From: an uncultured Roseibium sp.
GTDB lineage: Bacteria; Pseudomonadota; Alphaproteobacteria; Rhizobiales; Stappiaceae
DNA: 64,000 nt
Assembly: GCF_963669205.1 (NCBI RefSeq)
Contig: NZ_OY769915.1
Location: 93,501-157,500, forward strand
Direction of reading: 5' to 3'
The notes under the pieces were generated by a model. That model was not told the origin of the DNA and made no database searches. It was given only the letters and a program-made list of their open reading frames with translations. Shown here piece after piece: positions 43,444-52,301 of this stretch. The position numbers and the translations under genes were made by a program. The stretch's first letter is position 1. The number at the start of each line of letters is the position of its first letter.

Positions 43444-43560
43444 CTGGATCCCGGATCTGCGACACGGCTGCGCCGTGCTTGTCCGGGATGACGGGTGAAA
43501 ACCCGTACGCCGTCATTCCGGACAAGAGCAGCGAGAGCGGCGCACAGATCCGGAATCCAG
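43444..43560. repeat. Inverted pair of alphaproteobacterial palindromic intergenic repeats
   Basis: Two 49-bp copies (43444-43492 and 43512-43560) of a repeat with the core CCGGATCTG...CTTGTCCGG(G/A)ATGAC face each other around a small GGGT-GAAA-ACCC hairpin. Together they can fold into a long hairpin. This style of repeat, with TCCGGGATGAC and GGATC near its ends, is common between genes in rhizobia and relatives. Confidence 0.7.
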
Positions 43561-43564
43561 ATTT

Positions 43565-43592
43565 AAGCCGCGGGCTGTGCCCGCGGCTTTTT
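43565..43592 (+). terminator. Strong GC hairpin with T-run after coxL
   Basis: AAGCCGCGGGC-TGT-GCCCGCGGCTT forms an 11-bp perfect stem. On the plus strand it is followed by TTTTT; on the minus strand, in the sense of cox transcription, it begins 7 nt after the coxL stop codon and is followed by a weaker CTTAAAT. It could stop antisense transcripts and stabilise or partly terminate the coxMSL message. Confidence 0.55.
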
Positions 43593-43599
43593 GGTGGTC

Positions 43600-46020
43600 T
43601 CAGCCGTGTGCGCCGAGATCCTTGGCAGCCTGCCAGATCCGCCACGCATCGTGGGGCATCTGGATGTGGGTGCTGCCGAGGAACTGAAATGCATCATTGA
43701 CCGCGTTCGAGAACGCCGGAACACCGCCGACATTCGGACTTTCGCCGACACCCTTCGCGCCGATCGGATGATGCGGGCTCGGTGTCACCGTGTGGTCGGT
43801 CTCCCAGTGCGGTGTCTCGACGGCGGTCGGGATGAAGAAGTCCATGAAGGACGCTCCGAGCACGTTGCCCATCTCGTCGTACCGGATCTCCTGACCCATC
43901 GCGATGGCGAAGGCTTCCGTCAGGCCGCCATGGACCTGGCCCTCGATGATCATCGGATTGATCCGCGTGCCGCAGTCGTCCAGCGCATAGAAGCGGCGTG
44001 TCGTGGCGACGCCGGTATCGACGTCGATATCCATGACACAGAAATAGGCCCCGAACGGATAGGTCATGTTGGGCGGGTCATAGTAGCTGACCGCCTCCAG
44101 GCCCGGTTCCATGTTGGGCGGCGGTGCATGATAGGCCGCCCAGGCGATTTCCTTCATCGACTTGCGCGCTTCCGGATTACCCTTCACCTGGAACCCGTCA
44201 ATGTCCCACTCAAGGTCATATTCGGACACTTCCAGCATGTGCGCTGCGATCATCTGTGCCTTGTTGCGGATCTTGCGGGCGGCAAGCGCAATGGCGGCAC
44301 CGGCGACAGGCGTCGAGCGGGAGCCGTAGGTGCCAAGACCGTAGGGCGCCGTGTCGGTGTTGCCTTCCTCTACCATGATATCCGCGGCCGGGATGCCGAT
44401 TTCCGTTGCGATGATCTGGGCCCAGGTGGTTTCGTGACCCTGGCCCTGGGACTTCGTGCCCATGCGCGAGATCACCGACCCGGTCGGGTGCACCCGGATC
44501 TCCGCACTGTCGAACATGGCGACACCGAGAATGTCGCAGTTCTTGGACGGGCCTGCGCCGACGATCTCGGTGAAGAACGACACGCCGATGCCCATGACCT
44601 CGCGTGTTTCTCCGCGCTTGAAGGCTTCCTGCTTGGCTTTCTGTTCCGCGCGCAGTTCACGATAGCCGATGGTGTCCATCGCCTTCTGCATGGCGGTGTG
44701 ATAGTCGCCGCTGTCATATTCCCAGCCGAGCGCCGACTGATACGGGAACTGATCTGCCTTGACGAAGTTCTTCATGCGCAGATCGGCCGGATCCATGTCC
44801 AGTTTCTGCGCAAGAATGTCCATCGCCCGCTCGATGCAGTAGGCGGCTTCCGTCACCCGGAACGAGCAGCGGTAGGCCACTCCGCCGGGGGCCTTGTTGG
44901 TGTAGACACCGTCCACCGACAGGTGCGCGGCCGGGAAGTCGTAGGACCCGGTGACGATGTTGAAGAAGCCTGCCGGCCATTTGGATGGGTCGGCACAAGC
45001 ATCGAAACCGCCGTGGTCGGCGAGCACGTGCACTTTCAGACCGGTCACGGTGCCATCGCTCTTTGCGGCGATCTCCGTGGTCATGTGGTAGTCGCGGGCA
45101 AAGGACGTCGTGGAGAGGTTCTCCATCCGGTCTTCGACCCATTTCACGGGAACGCCCGTGACGATGGAGGCCACGATCGAGCAGATGTAGCCCGGATAAG
45201 CGCCCACCTTGTTGCCGAAGCCGCCGCCGATATCAGGCGCGATCACGTGGATCTTGTGCTCCGGGATCGTGGACAGCAGCGAGGCAACCGTGCGGATGAC
45301 ATGCGGGGCCTGGAACGTGCCCCAGACGGTCAGTTCACCCTTTACCTTGTCCATGGACGCGACGCACTGGCAGGTTTCCAGCGGTGACGGGTGCGTCCGG
45401 TGATAGGAGATCATCTCGTTGATGGTCACGTCCGCCTCGGCAAAGGCCTTCGCGGTTTCGTCCTCGTCGCCGACTTCCCAGTTGAAGATGTGATTGTGGT
45501 GCTTGCGGGGACCGTGCGCGCCTTCCGTCTTGCCTTCAAGGTCCGGGCGCAGGACCGGGGCATCCGGTTCCATGGACTTGAAGGGATCGACCAGAACCGG
45601 AAGCTCTTCATATTCCACTTCCACTAGCTGGATGGCATCGTCCGCGATGTAGCGGTCTTCCGCCACGACGAAGGCGACTTCCTGGTTCTGGTAGAGAACC
45701 TTGCCGTCAGCCAGAACCATCTGCACGTCGCCGGCCAGCGTCGGCATCCAGGCAAGATTGACGCCCTTGAGATCCTCGGCGGTCAGGACTGCGATCACAC
45801 CCGGGATCTTGAGGGCCTCGGTGGCGTCGATCTTGGTGATCTTGGCATGCGGGTAGGGAGAGCGGACAAAATCGCCGAACACCATGCCCGGCAGTTTCAG
45901 ATCATCCACATACTGGCCCTTGCCCTGCGTGAAGCGGACATCTTCCACGCGCTTGCGCTTGCAGCCCATGCCTTCAAGGGCGGCTTCGCGCTGTTCCCGT
46001 GTCGGGGTCATGTCATTCAT
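43600..46020 (-). CDS. coxL: Form I carbon monoxide dehydrogenase large subunit CoxL (Cu-Mo)
   Basis: The 806-residue molybdenum hydroxylase subunit has the form I loop AYRCSFR (residues 382-388), with Cys385 as the ligand bridging Cu to Mo, and the base Glu760 in GVGESPNVGG. Form II enzymes have AYRGAGR here. A Q-type cofactor-binding segment (IGGGFGNKVGAYPG) is present. It oxidises CO with water to CO2 in air, feeding electrons through CoxM and CoxS. Its start overlaps coxS as ATGA. Confidence 0.97.
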   Translation of the reverse strand: MNDMTPTREQREAALEGMGCKRKRVEDVRFTQGKGQYVDDLKLPGMVFGDFVRSPYPHAKITKIDATEALKIPGVIAVLTAEDLKGVNLAWMPTLAGDVQMVLADGKVLYQNQEVAFVVAEDRYIADDAIQLVEVEYEELPVLVDPFKSMEPDAPVLRPDLEGKTEGAHGPRKHHNHIFNWEVGDEDETAKAFAEADVTINEMISYHRTHPSPLETCQCVASMDKVKGELTVWGTFQAPHVIRTVASLLSTIPEHKIHVIAPDIGGGFGNKVGAYPGYICSIVASIVTGVPVKWVEDRMENLSTTSFARDYHMTTEIAAKSDGTVTGLKVHVLADHGGFDACADPSKWPAGFFNIVTGSYDFPAAHLSVDGVYTNKAPGGVAYRCSFRVTEAAYCIERAMDILAQKLDMDPADLRMKNFVKADQFPYQSALGWEYDSGDYHTAMQKAMDTIGYRELRAEQKAKQEAFKRGETREVMGIGVSFFTEIVGAGPSKNCDILGVAMFDSAEIRVHPTGSVISRMGTKSQGQGHETTWAQIIATEIGIPAADIMVEEGNTDTAPYGLGTYGSRSTPVAGAAIALAARKIRNKAQMIAAHMLEVSEYDLEWDIDGFQVKGNPEARKSMKEIAWAAYHAPPPNMEPGLEAVSYYDPPNMTYPFGAYFCVMDIDVDTGVATTRRFYALDDCGTRINPMIIEGQVHGGLTEAFAIAMGQEIRYDEMGNVLGASFMDFFIPTAVETPHWETDHTVTPSPHHPIGAKGVGESPNVGGVPAFSNAVNDAFQFLGSTHIQMPHDAWRIWQAAKDLGAHG

Positions 46021-46526
46021 TCTGCAGCCTCCTGGGTTTCAGGCTGGTTGAGCTGGTCGGCGGCATACTGGATGGCCTTGACGATGTTCTGGTAGCCGGT
46101 GCAGCGGCACAGGTTCCCGGCAATCCCCATGCGGATTTCGTCTTCCGTCGGGTTCGGGTTTTCCTTCAGCAGCGTATGCGCGCGCGTGATCATTCCGGGC
46201 GTGCAATAGCCGCACTGGAGACCGTGCATCTGGCGGAAACCTTCCTGCAGGGCCGACAGCGTGCCATCTGGATTGGCCATCCCTTCGATCGTGGTCAGCT
46301 CCGCATTGTTCGCCTGGGCGGCGAAAAGCGTGCAGGATTTCACCGACATGCCGTTCATCTCGACGGTGCAGGCGCCGCAATGCGAGGTCTCGCAGCCGAT
46401 ATGCGGACCGGTCAGGTTCAGCTCCTCGCGCAGGAAGTGGATCAGCAGGGTGCGCGGTTCCACGAAACGCTGCACCTTCTTGCCGTTGACGGTCACCGTG
46501 ACCGGGATCTGTTCGATATCACTCAT
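46017..46526 (-). CDS. coxS: Carbon monoxide dehydrogenase small subunit CoxS
   Basis: The ATG at 46526, with GAGGAAA upstream, gives 169 residues. Eight cysteines bind two 2Fe-2S clusters: Cys45, 50, 53 and 65 (plant ferredoxin type) and Cys105, 108, 140 and 142 (CGYCTPGM, NLCRCTG). It carries electrons from the Mo site to the FAD of CoxM. The longer upstream frame overlaps coxM and has no support. Confidence 0.96.
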   Translation of the reverse strand: MSDIEQIPVTVTVNGKKVQRFVEPRTLLIHFLREELNLTGPHIGCETSHCGACTVEMNGMSVKSCTLFAAQANNAELTTIEGMANPDGTLSALQEGFRQMHGLQCGYCTPGMITRAHTLLKENPNPTEDEIRMGIAGNLCRCTGYQNIVKAIQYAADQLNQPETQEAAE

Positions 46527-46548
46527 TGGGTTTTCCTCGGTCAGGGTC

Positions 46549-47415
46549 TCAGGCGCCGGCGCGTGCGGAGGCGCGGGCAAGCGCGCGCTGCATCATGATG
46601 CCGGCCATCTTGGTGCGGTATTCGGCCGGGCCGCGTCCGTCCGATGCCGGATCGGTGATCGCTTCGGCGGCCGCAACAGCTTTCGCAACGGTGGCTTCGT
46701 CAAGCGTGGACCCGGTCAGGATCGCGCTGGCGTCTGCTGCATGGAGCGGCGTATCCGCAACGTTGGTCAGCGCGACCGAGCAGCTTGCAACCGTGCCGCC
46801 ATTCATGGTGAGGACAACGGCGGCCGCGGCCGTGGCGTAGTCGCCGACCTTGCGCTTGAGCTTTTCATAGGCATAGCCGTGACCGGCCGGCAGAGCCGGG
46901 ATCTTGACGGCGGTGAGGATTTCTTCCGGCGCCAGCGCCGTGAAATAGGCGGCTTCGTAGAAGTCGCGCGCTGCAACCTCCCTGTCGCCATCCGGTCCGG
47001 TGAGGACGTAGGTGGCGCCGAGGCATTGCATCAGACCCGGCATGTCGTTGCCCGGGTCACCGTTGGCGACATTGCCGCCGAGCGTTCCCATGTAGCGGAT
47101 CTGCGGATCGGCGATCAGCAGGCTCGTTTCCCGGATGATCGGCAGCTTGGCGGACAGAAGGTCGGAGTCGATCAACTCGTGCTGGGTCGTCATGCAGCCG
47201 ATGGTGATCGTGCCGCCGTCCTCGCTGATGCCCTTCAGATCGGCAATGCCGCCGAGATCGACAAGATGCTCGGGGGCCGCCATGCGCAGTTTCATCATGG
47301 GGATCAGGCTGTGGCCGCCGGACAGGGGCCGCGCTTCATCGCCGTGACTTGCCAGGATGGCAACGGCTTCGGCCACTGATGATGGCCTGTGATAGGTGAA
47401 TTCACCGGGGATCAC
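46549..47415 (-). CDS. coxM: Carbon monoxide dehydrogenase medium subunit CoxM (FAD)
   Basis: A GTG start at 47415 behind GGGAGGAG gives 288 residues beginning MIPGEFTYHRPSS. Both FAD motifs are present: SGGHSLIP (about residues 32-39) and TLGGNVANGDPGND (about 110-123). It accepts electrons from CoxS and reduces the quinone pool. The order M-S-L is that of form I operons. Structural genes coxM, S and L are separated by 22 nt or overlap. Confidence 0.95.
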   Translation of the reverse strand: MIPGEFTYHRPSSVAEAVAILASHGDEARPLSGGHSLIPMMKLRMAAPEHLVDLGGIADLKGISEDGGTITIGCMTTQHELIDSDLLSAKLPIIRETSLLIADPQIRYMGTLGGNVANGDPGNDMPGLMQCLGATYVLTGPDGDREVAARDFYEAAYFTALAPEEILTAVKIPALPAGHGYAYEKLKRKVGDYATAAAAVVLTMNGGTVASCSVALTNVADTPLHAADASAILTGSTLDEATVAKAVAAAEAITDPASDGRGPAEYRTKMAGIMMQRALARASARAGA

Positions 47416-48043
47416 GTTCTCTCTCCTCCCATTCGCCGTCCCGGATGGCTCCGGAAGCGGGCGCCGCTTGCTGTCTGTCGCGTCCAGTGTCAGTCAATCG
47501 GCAAACACACACCGCCACGCGTGGGCGGCGGAATGTCACATGCCCCAAGGGTGATAAGGGGTGCGCTGCACACTCAAGGCGGCATTCACGGAACACCGCG
47601 TGCAATACATCGAAGGCGGCTGTCCCGGACACGAAATGCGTCAGATTGCCTGACGTATTTCACGAGTTGCAGACAGCCCGGAACGAGGTAAATGGGCGAA
47701 AGTCTCTGAAAGATCAGCGCTTAATTGGCTCTTGTACGACGGTGGCCCGTCTTGCGCTGAAAGTGACGTATTTCGTGCAATTCGCACGAATGGCGGCAAA
47801 AAATCGATATTTTTGCACTGCACACACTAGGTGATGGACCCATAAATGAGACTGAAATGGCATGCGAAATGGCGATATCCCGTCAGGAAGGGTGTGCGGA
47901 GCGGGCTTCCTGCCCGGTCAAGCACGCTGACGCCACGGGGTGAAGCCATTTCCATGTCCTTCGGATTTGACCGGATTGCGCCTCCCCAGCGTCGCGAAAG
48001 GCTTGAAAATGAACCAAGGCCGGCAGATGCAATTCCGTTCGGC
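47416..48043. promoter_or_regulatory. cox promoter region with repeated TGACGYATTTC motifs
   Basis: This 628-nt gap before coxM holds no convincing gene. A motif TGACG(T/C)ATTTC occurs three times: on the minus strand at 47634-47644, and on the plus strand at 47651-47661 and 47764-47774. The first two form an inverted repeat (GAAATGCGTCAG-N5-CTGACGTATTTC, 47633-47661). The third runs into another perfect repeat, TTCGTGC-AATTC-GCACGAA (47772-47790). These are good candidates for binding of CoxC or another regulator. Confidence 0.5.
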
Positions 48044-49294
48044 TTACTGCGCCGGGGCGGCCTGATCCGGTTGGTCGGACGTATCTGAAAGGGCCGTCAG
48101 TCTCTCGCGAATGCGGCTCCATCTGGACCGGCTGACGGGAACCGTCTGTGCGTCGCTGCCCTCGAGCACCAGCACGCCGCCGTCGCCGGAGCGTTTGAAA
48201 CTGGTGACCCGGGAAAGGTTCACGATATGACTGCGGTGCACCCGCTTGAACACCTTGGAATCCAGCTGCTGTTCGGCCTCGCTGATCGAAAGCGGACAGA
48301 AATGTTCCCGTTCGCCGTCGTAAAGCTTGGTGTAGTGGGCATCCGCGTGAATGGCGGAGATGTCGGAAATGCTGATCTGCGTCTTCTGCCCGTCGCGCTC
48401 GATCGGCAATGTCCGCCGGGATGCGGGCGCCGACACCCGTGGCTTTGACGCAACGGCCTGAAGACCGGCTGCAGGCCGGCGCGAGGGATCTTCCGCCGCT
48501 TGCGCGATGTCCGCCTCCTCGGCCTCGGCAGCCTGCACCGGTTCGGTGGCCGGCGTCTCCTCGACACTGCGGGCCGGTGCCGGCGCTGCCGTTTCGCTTG
48601 GAACCAGAGCCAGCAGGAACAGGCCGGATACCAGGAATGCGACACAGGATACGAAAATGGCGAGCGTTCCCGGCGCGAGCGAAGGAGCGGACAACTGGTC
48701 GGGGCTCTGTGTCAGTTCGTAGGTCAGTCCGGTCATCGCGGTGTAGTGCATCGCCGAGATGGCAAGCGCCATCACGGCCGCCGAAATCACCAGAGGCGGC
48801 CGTTTGCCGAGGCCGAACAGCAACCAAAGCGCCAGGCCGGCGGCATTGAAGGCGATCAGGAAGCTTGCCAGAACGTATGTCGGGTTGTGTGTCATCTGCA
48901 AAGACGTGTGCAGGGAGTACATACCCAGATAGTGCATCGTGCAAATGCCGGCGCCCATGACGAACGCCGCCAGCCCGAGCCTGATGGAGGTAAGCCTTCG
49001 ATTGCTGGCGGTGAAGACGGCAACGCCGACGACAAGCACGCACACGAGGAAAGACAGAAGCGTCGGCAGCACGAGGAAATCGACGCCGAGGGGAAACTTC
49101 ACGGCGAGCATACCGACGAAATGCATCGACCAGATCGCGAGAGCCAGTGTCAGCGCGGCTCCGGCAAGGAGCAGCCGCCGTCTCGGTTCAACCGCGTTTC
49201 TGACCTGGACAGCCAGACTCAAACCAACAAAGCTTCCCTGAAAGGCCATTACCAGGGAAAGCGCAACGAGCCAGGGCTCGTGCGTCACTGTCAT
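48044..49294 (-). CDS. coxC: CoxC-type regulator: MHYT membrane sensor with LytTR DNA-binding domain
   Basis: The ATG at 49294, with GGAGGAG upstream, gives 416 residues. The N-terminal half (about 1-225) has seven predicted membrane helices and three MHxxxM motifs (SMHFVGM, TMHYLGM, AMHYTAM), thought to bind copper and sense CO, O2 or NO. A variable Ala/Glu-rich linker is followed by a LytTR domain (about 300-400: HADAHYTKLYDGEREHF and FKRVHRSHIVNL). CoxC and CoxH of Oligotropha have this build. As first gene of the cluster it is the likely regulator of coxMSL. Confidence 0.9.
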   Translation of the reverse strand: MTVTHEPWLVALSLVMAFQGSFVGLSLAVQVRNAVEPRRRLLLAGAALTLALAIWSMHFVGMLAVKFPLGVDFLVLPTLLSFLVCVLVVGVAVFTASNRRLTSIRLGLAAFVMGAGICTMHYLGMYSLHTSLQMTHNPTYVLASFLIAFNAAGLALWLLFGLGKRPPLVISAAVMALAISAMHYTAMTGLTYELTQSPDQLSAPSLAPGTLAIFVSCVAFLVSGLFLLALVPSETAAPAPARSVEETPATEPVQAAEAEEADIAQAAEDPSRRPAAGLQAVASKPRVSAPASRRTLPIERDGQKTQISISDISAIHADAHYTKLYDGEREHFCPLSISEAEQQLDSKVFKRVHRSHIVNLSRVTSFKRSGDGGVLVLEGSDAQTVPVSRSRWSRIRERLTALSDTSDQPDQAAPAQ

Positions 49295-49432
49295 GCCGAG
49301 GCTCTCCTCCCTCGTTGCCCGGATCCGCCTCCTGACCGGGTCTCCGGAATGCATGATAGGGTAAAGGGAGAATGCCAGCAACGATGACCTTTGGTGCAGA
49401 CCGGCGTGCGCGGTCAGCCTATCGCGCTGCTT

Positions 49433-50839
49433 TTACTCAACAAACCAGTCGCGGGCATTTTCGTGGCAAATCCTGCGGATGAGACCGTCGGTCAAGTCCC
49501 TGTCGGCGGGCATGCTCCCGTCTTCAACCCATCGTCCGACCATCCTGCAGACCAGGCGCCGGTAATATTCGTGGCGGGGAAATGAGAGAAACGAGCGCGA
49601 ATCGGTGAGCATCCCGATGAATCGAGAAAGCAGCCCCATCTGGGCGACCTGGTTGAGATGCCTTTCCATGCCTTCCAGCTGATCGTTGAACCACCACGCC
49701 GGCCCGGACTGGATCTTGCCCGGCTCCGAGCCGTCCTGGAAATTGCCCGCCGTCGTCACCATCACTTCGTTCAGGGCCGGATTGAGGCAATAGAGGATGG
49801 TGCGGGGCAGACCTTTGCGCCTGTCGATCCGGTCGAGCAACTGGTTCAACGGACCCGCAACCGATTGATCGGACATGGAATCGCCGCCCGTATCGGGGCC
49901 GAGACGCCCGAAGAGCCTGCTGTTGTTGTTACGCAAAGCGCCGATGTGGAATTGCATCGCGATGCCTCGCTCGCGATAGGCCTGCCCGAGCTCCGTCAGG
50001 ACGGCCGCCTTGAAATCGGCCTCGTCCCGGGGGGAAACCTGCGCGCCGTTGGCACCGAGCGCAAGAATGCCGTCGAGGTCGCTTGCGGTGCGTTTTTCGA
50101 AAGCGTGAAGTTCGTTCAGGGCGTGGTCGCTTGCCTTGCAGCCGAAGGCGATGAAATGGTCCAGCCGCTTGAGCAGCGCTTCGATCAGATCGTCGAAACG
50201 CGTGATCGGGACGCCCGACGCCCGTTCGAGCGTGCGGCAATAGTCCGCGAACCCGGGCGCTGACGGCGACAGCGCCCTGTCGGGGCGGAAACTCGGCGCG
50301 ATTTTGAAACCCAGCTCCGGATCGGCTTGTGCCCTGGCGTGATGCGCGAGGTCGTCGGTCGGATCGTCCGTGGTGCCGACGTAACTGACATTCATCTGGT
50401 GAAGCAGTCCGCGCGCGCCGTGGCTCGGCTTTGAGAGCGTCTCGTTGGCGACCTCCCAGACCTCAGCGGCGGTATCCGGACCGAAAACGCCATCCCAGCC
50501 GAAATAGCGGCGCAGTTCCAGGTGCGTCCAATGGTAGAGCGGATTGCCGACGCAGTGCGGTATCGTCTCCGCGAACGCGTCGAATTTCTGCCTGAAGTCA
50601 GCGGTGCCGGTCACCAGGTCCTCGGGTATGCCGTTCCAGCGCATCGCGCGCCATTTGTAGTGATCGCCTTCCAGCCAGATTTCGCCGATGGAAGACCAGT
50701 GCTTGTCGTCGGCAATCGCGGCCGGGTCCAGGTGATTGTGAAAATCAACCAGCGGCAGGGGCGCGGCAACCTCGTGGTAGAGGCGGCGGCTCGTGGCCGT
50801 GTCGAGAAAGTACTCCGGCCCGAGAAATGGTGCGGTCAT
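49433..50839 (-). CDS. uxaC: Glucuronate isomerase UxaC
   Basis: The 468-residue protein has the UxaC opening (LVDFHNHLDPAAIADD) and ends with RRICHENARDWF. It isomerises D-glucuronate to D-fructuronate (and galacturonate to tagaturonate), first step after release of glucuronate. It is the last gene of the minus-strand uronate operon, 16 nt after uxuB. A 138-nt gap separates it from the cox cluster downstream. Confidence 0.95.
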   Translation of the reverse strand: MTAPFLGPEYFLDTATSRRLYHEVAAPLPLVDFHNHLDPAAIADDKHWSSIGEIWLEGDHYKWRAMRWNGIPEDLVTGTADFRQKFDAFAETIPHCVGNPLYHWTHLELRRYFGWDGVFGPDTAAEVWEVANETLSKPSHGARGLLHQMNVSYVGTTDDPTDDLAHHARAQADPELGFKIAPSFRPDRALSPSAPGFADYCRTLERASGVPITRFDDLIEALLKRLDHFIAFGCKASDHALNELHAFEKRTASDLDGILALGANGAQVSPRDEADFKAAVLTELGQAYRERGIAMQFHIGALRNNNSRLFGRLGPDTGGDSMSDQSVAGPLNQLLDRIDRRKGLPRTILYCLNPALNEVMVTTAGNFQDGSEPGKIQSGPAWWFNDQLEGMERHLNQVAQMGLLSRFIGMLTDSRSFLSFPRHEYYRRLVCRMVGRWVEDGSMPADRDLTDGLIRRICHENARDWFVE

Positions 50840-50855
50840 GAAATGCGTCCTGTTG

Positions 50856-52298
50856 TCAGAGCGATGCGGCGATCGAGTTGATCACGCCTCGGGAGCCGAT
50901 GTCATGGTAAGCGGATCGGATCTTGTCGGCAAAGTCCTGCGACGCCGGAAGCTCGTCACCGAAAACCGGCGTTAGCGACAGAAGCTTGTCGACGTAGCCG
51001 GTGCCATCGGACTGCCCGGCGATCGACCGGATACGCTCGGCAAGCGGATCGTTGAGCGGAAGGGCCGCGGACGTTTCCGATGCACCGCGGCAATAATGCA
51101 TCCAGCCGGCAACCGCCAGAGCGGACAAAGGCCAGGGGCGGCCGGTGCCGAGATGGTGCCGGATCGGGGCAAGCAGTCTTTGCGGCAGTTTCTGACTGCC
51201 GTCCGACGCGATTTGCGTTGTCTTGTGCTGAAGCGCCGGGTTCGAGAAACGCTCGATGAGATCGGCCGCATAGCCTGAGATGTCGACCCCGCCGGGAACG
51301 TGAAGGGTCGGCGCCTGCTCGTCCAGCATAAGCTTTTGCGCGGCCGACTTCAGGACGGGCTCGTTCATGCAGTCCGATATGGTTGCCTTGTCCGCCAGCG
51401 CGCCAAGATAGGCAAGAAAGGAGTGCGACCCGTTCAAAAGACGCAGCTTCATTTCTTCAAAAGGCGCAACATCGGCAACGAATTGCGCTCCGGCAAGGTT
51501 CCATTGCGGCCGCTCGCCCGCGAAACTGTCTTCAATGACCCATTGGCGAAAGGGTTCGCACAAGATGCCGTTGGGGTCCGGGCGTCCAAGGGCCGCTTCG
51601 AGCTTCTGGCGTGATGCCTGTGTCATGGCGGGCGTAATCCGGTCGACCATGGAACAGGGGAAGCGGCAGCCGGTCTCGATCCATTCTGTCAGCTTCGGGT
51701 CAAGCTGTCCGGCAAAGTCGAGCAGCGCCCGGCGGCAAAGATGCCCGTTGGCCGGAAGGTTGTCGCAGGAAAGGATCGTGACGCCGGACGCGCCGGCTGC
51801 CATCCGCATCGCAAGCCCTTGTGCAAGGATGCCGATCGCGGTCCGGGGAGCCCCGGGGTTGGCCAGGTCTTCCTGGATGCCCTCATGCGCCAGATCCAGA
51901 GCACTGCCCGAAAGACAGTAGCCTTTTTCGGTAATCGTCAGCGTGATCACGCCAAGCCCGGGATCTGCGATCCGGGACAACAGCGCCGGCAGCCCGTCCC
52001 GTCTGGCATGCAGTGTTCCGGTGACGCAGCCGATTTCACGCAAGTGCAGCCCGGCTCCCGACATCTCGCCGACCGTGAACACACCGCCCGCCTCGTCCAG
52101 CTGCGTCAGTTCTTCCGCACCGGAGTGAAGCCGGGCGGCGATGACGCCCCAGTCACCGGTCGTCCGCCGCAGCATGTCGTCGTGGAATGCCATGACATGC
52201 GCTTTCGCAAAAGCGCCAAAGCCCAGATGCAATATCCTGGGCTGCAGGGCGCCGCGGTCATAGGGACTGTCTGGAATGGGAGAAGCTGGGTCGGACAT
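50856..52298 (-). CDS. uxuB: Fructuronate reductase UxuB (mannitol dehydrogenase family)
   Basis: The 480-residue polyol dehydrogenase has the N-terminal nucleotide-binding segment HLGFGAFAKAH and the family catalytic stretch with KLRLLNGSHSFLAYLG (Lys and Asn/His). It reduces D-fructuronate to D-mannonate with NADH. Placement between UxaC and a glycosidase, with UxuA in the divergent arm, supports fructuronate over mannitol or tagaturonate as substrate. Starts 3 nt after the GH31 stop. Confidence 0.92.
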   Translation of the reverse strand: MSDPASPIPDSPYDRGALQPRILHLGFGAFAKAHVMAFHDDMLRRTTGDWGVIAARLHSGAEELTQLDEAGGVFTVGEMSGAGLHLREIGCVTGTLHARRDGLPALLSRIADPGLGVITLTITEKGYCLSGSALDLAHEGIQEDLANPGAPRTAIGILAQGLAMRMAAGASGVTILSCDNLPANGHLCRRALLDFAGQLDPKLTEWIETGCRFPCSMVDRITPAMTQASRQKLEAALGRPDPNGILCEPFRQWVIEDSFAGERPQWNLAGAQFVADVAPFEEMKLRLLNGSHSFLAYLGALADKATISDCMNEPVLKSAAQKLMLDEQAPTLHVPGGVDISGYAADLIERFSNPALQHKTTQIASDGSQKLPQRLLAPIRHHLGTGRPWPLSALAVAGWMHYCRGASETSAALPLNDPLAERIRSIAGQSDGTGYVDKLLSLTPVFGDELPASQDFADKIRSAYHDIGSRGVINSIAASL

Positions 52299-52301
52299 GT
52301 T

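Noticed and set aside
43591..45387. 598-codon open frame on the plus strand
   Set aside because: Antisense to coxL, which has clear catalytic motifs.
43600..46020. Form II (putative) CO dehydrogenase or other xanthine oxidase family enzyme
   Set aside because: The loop reads AYRCSFR, not AYRGAGR, and the gene order is M-S-L rather than S-L-M.
47445..47834. 129-codon open frame upstream of coxM
   Set aside because: Arg-rich sequence without motifs, no ribosome site, and it overlaps the palindromes of the cox promoter.
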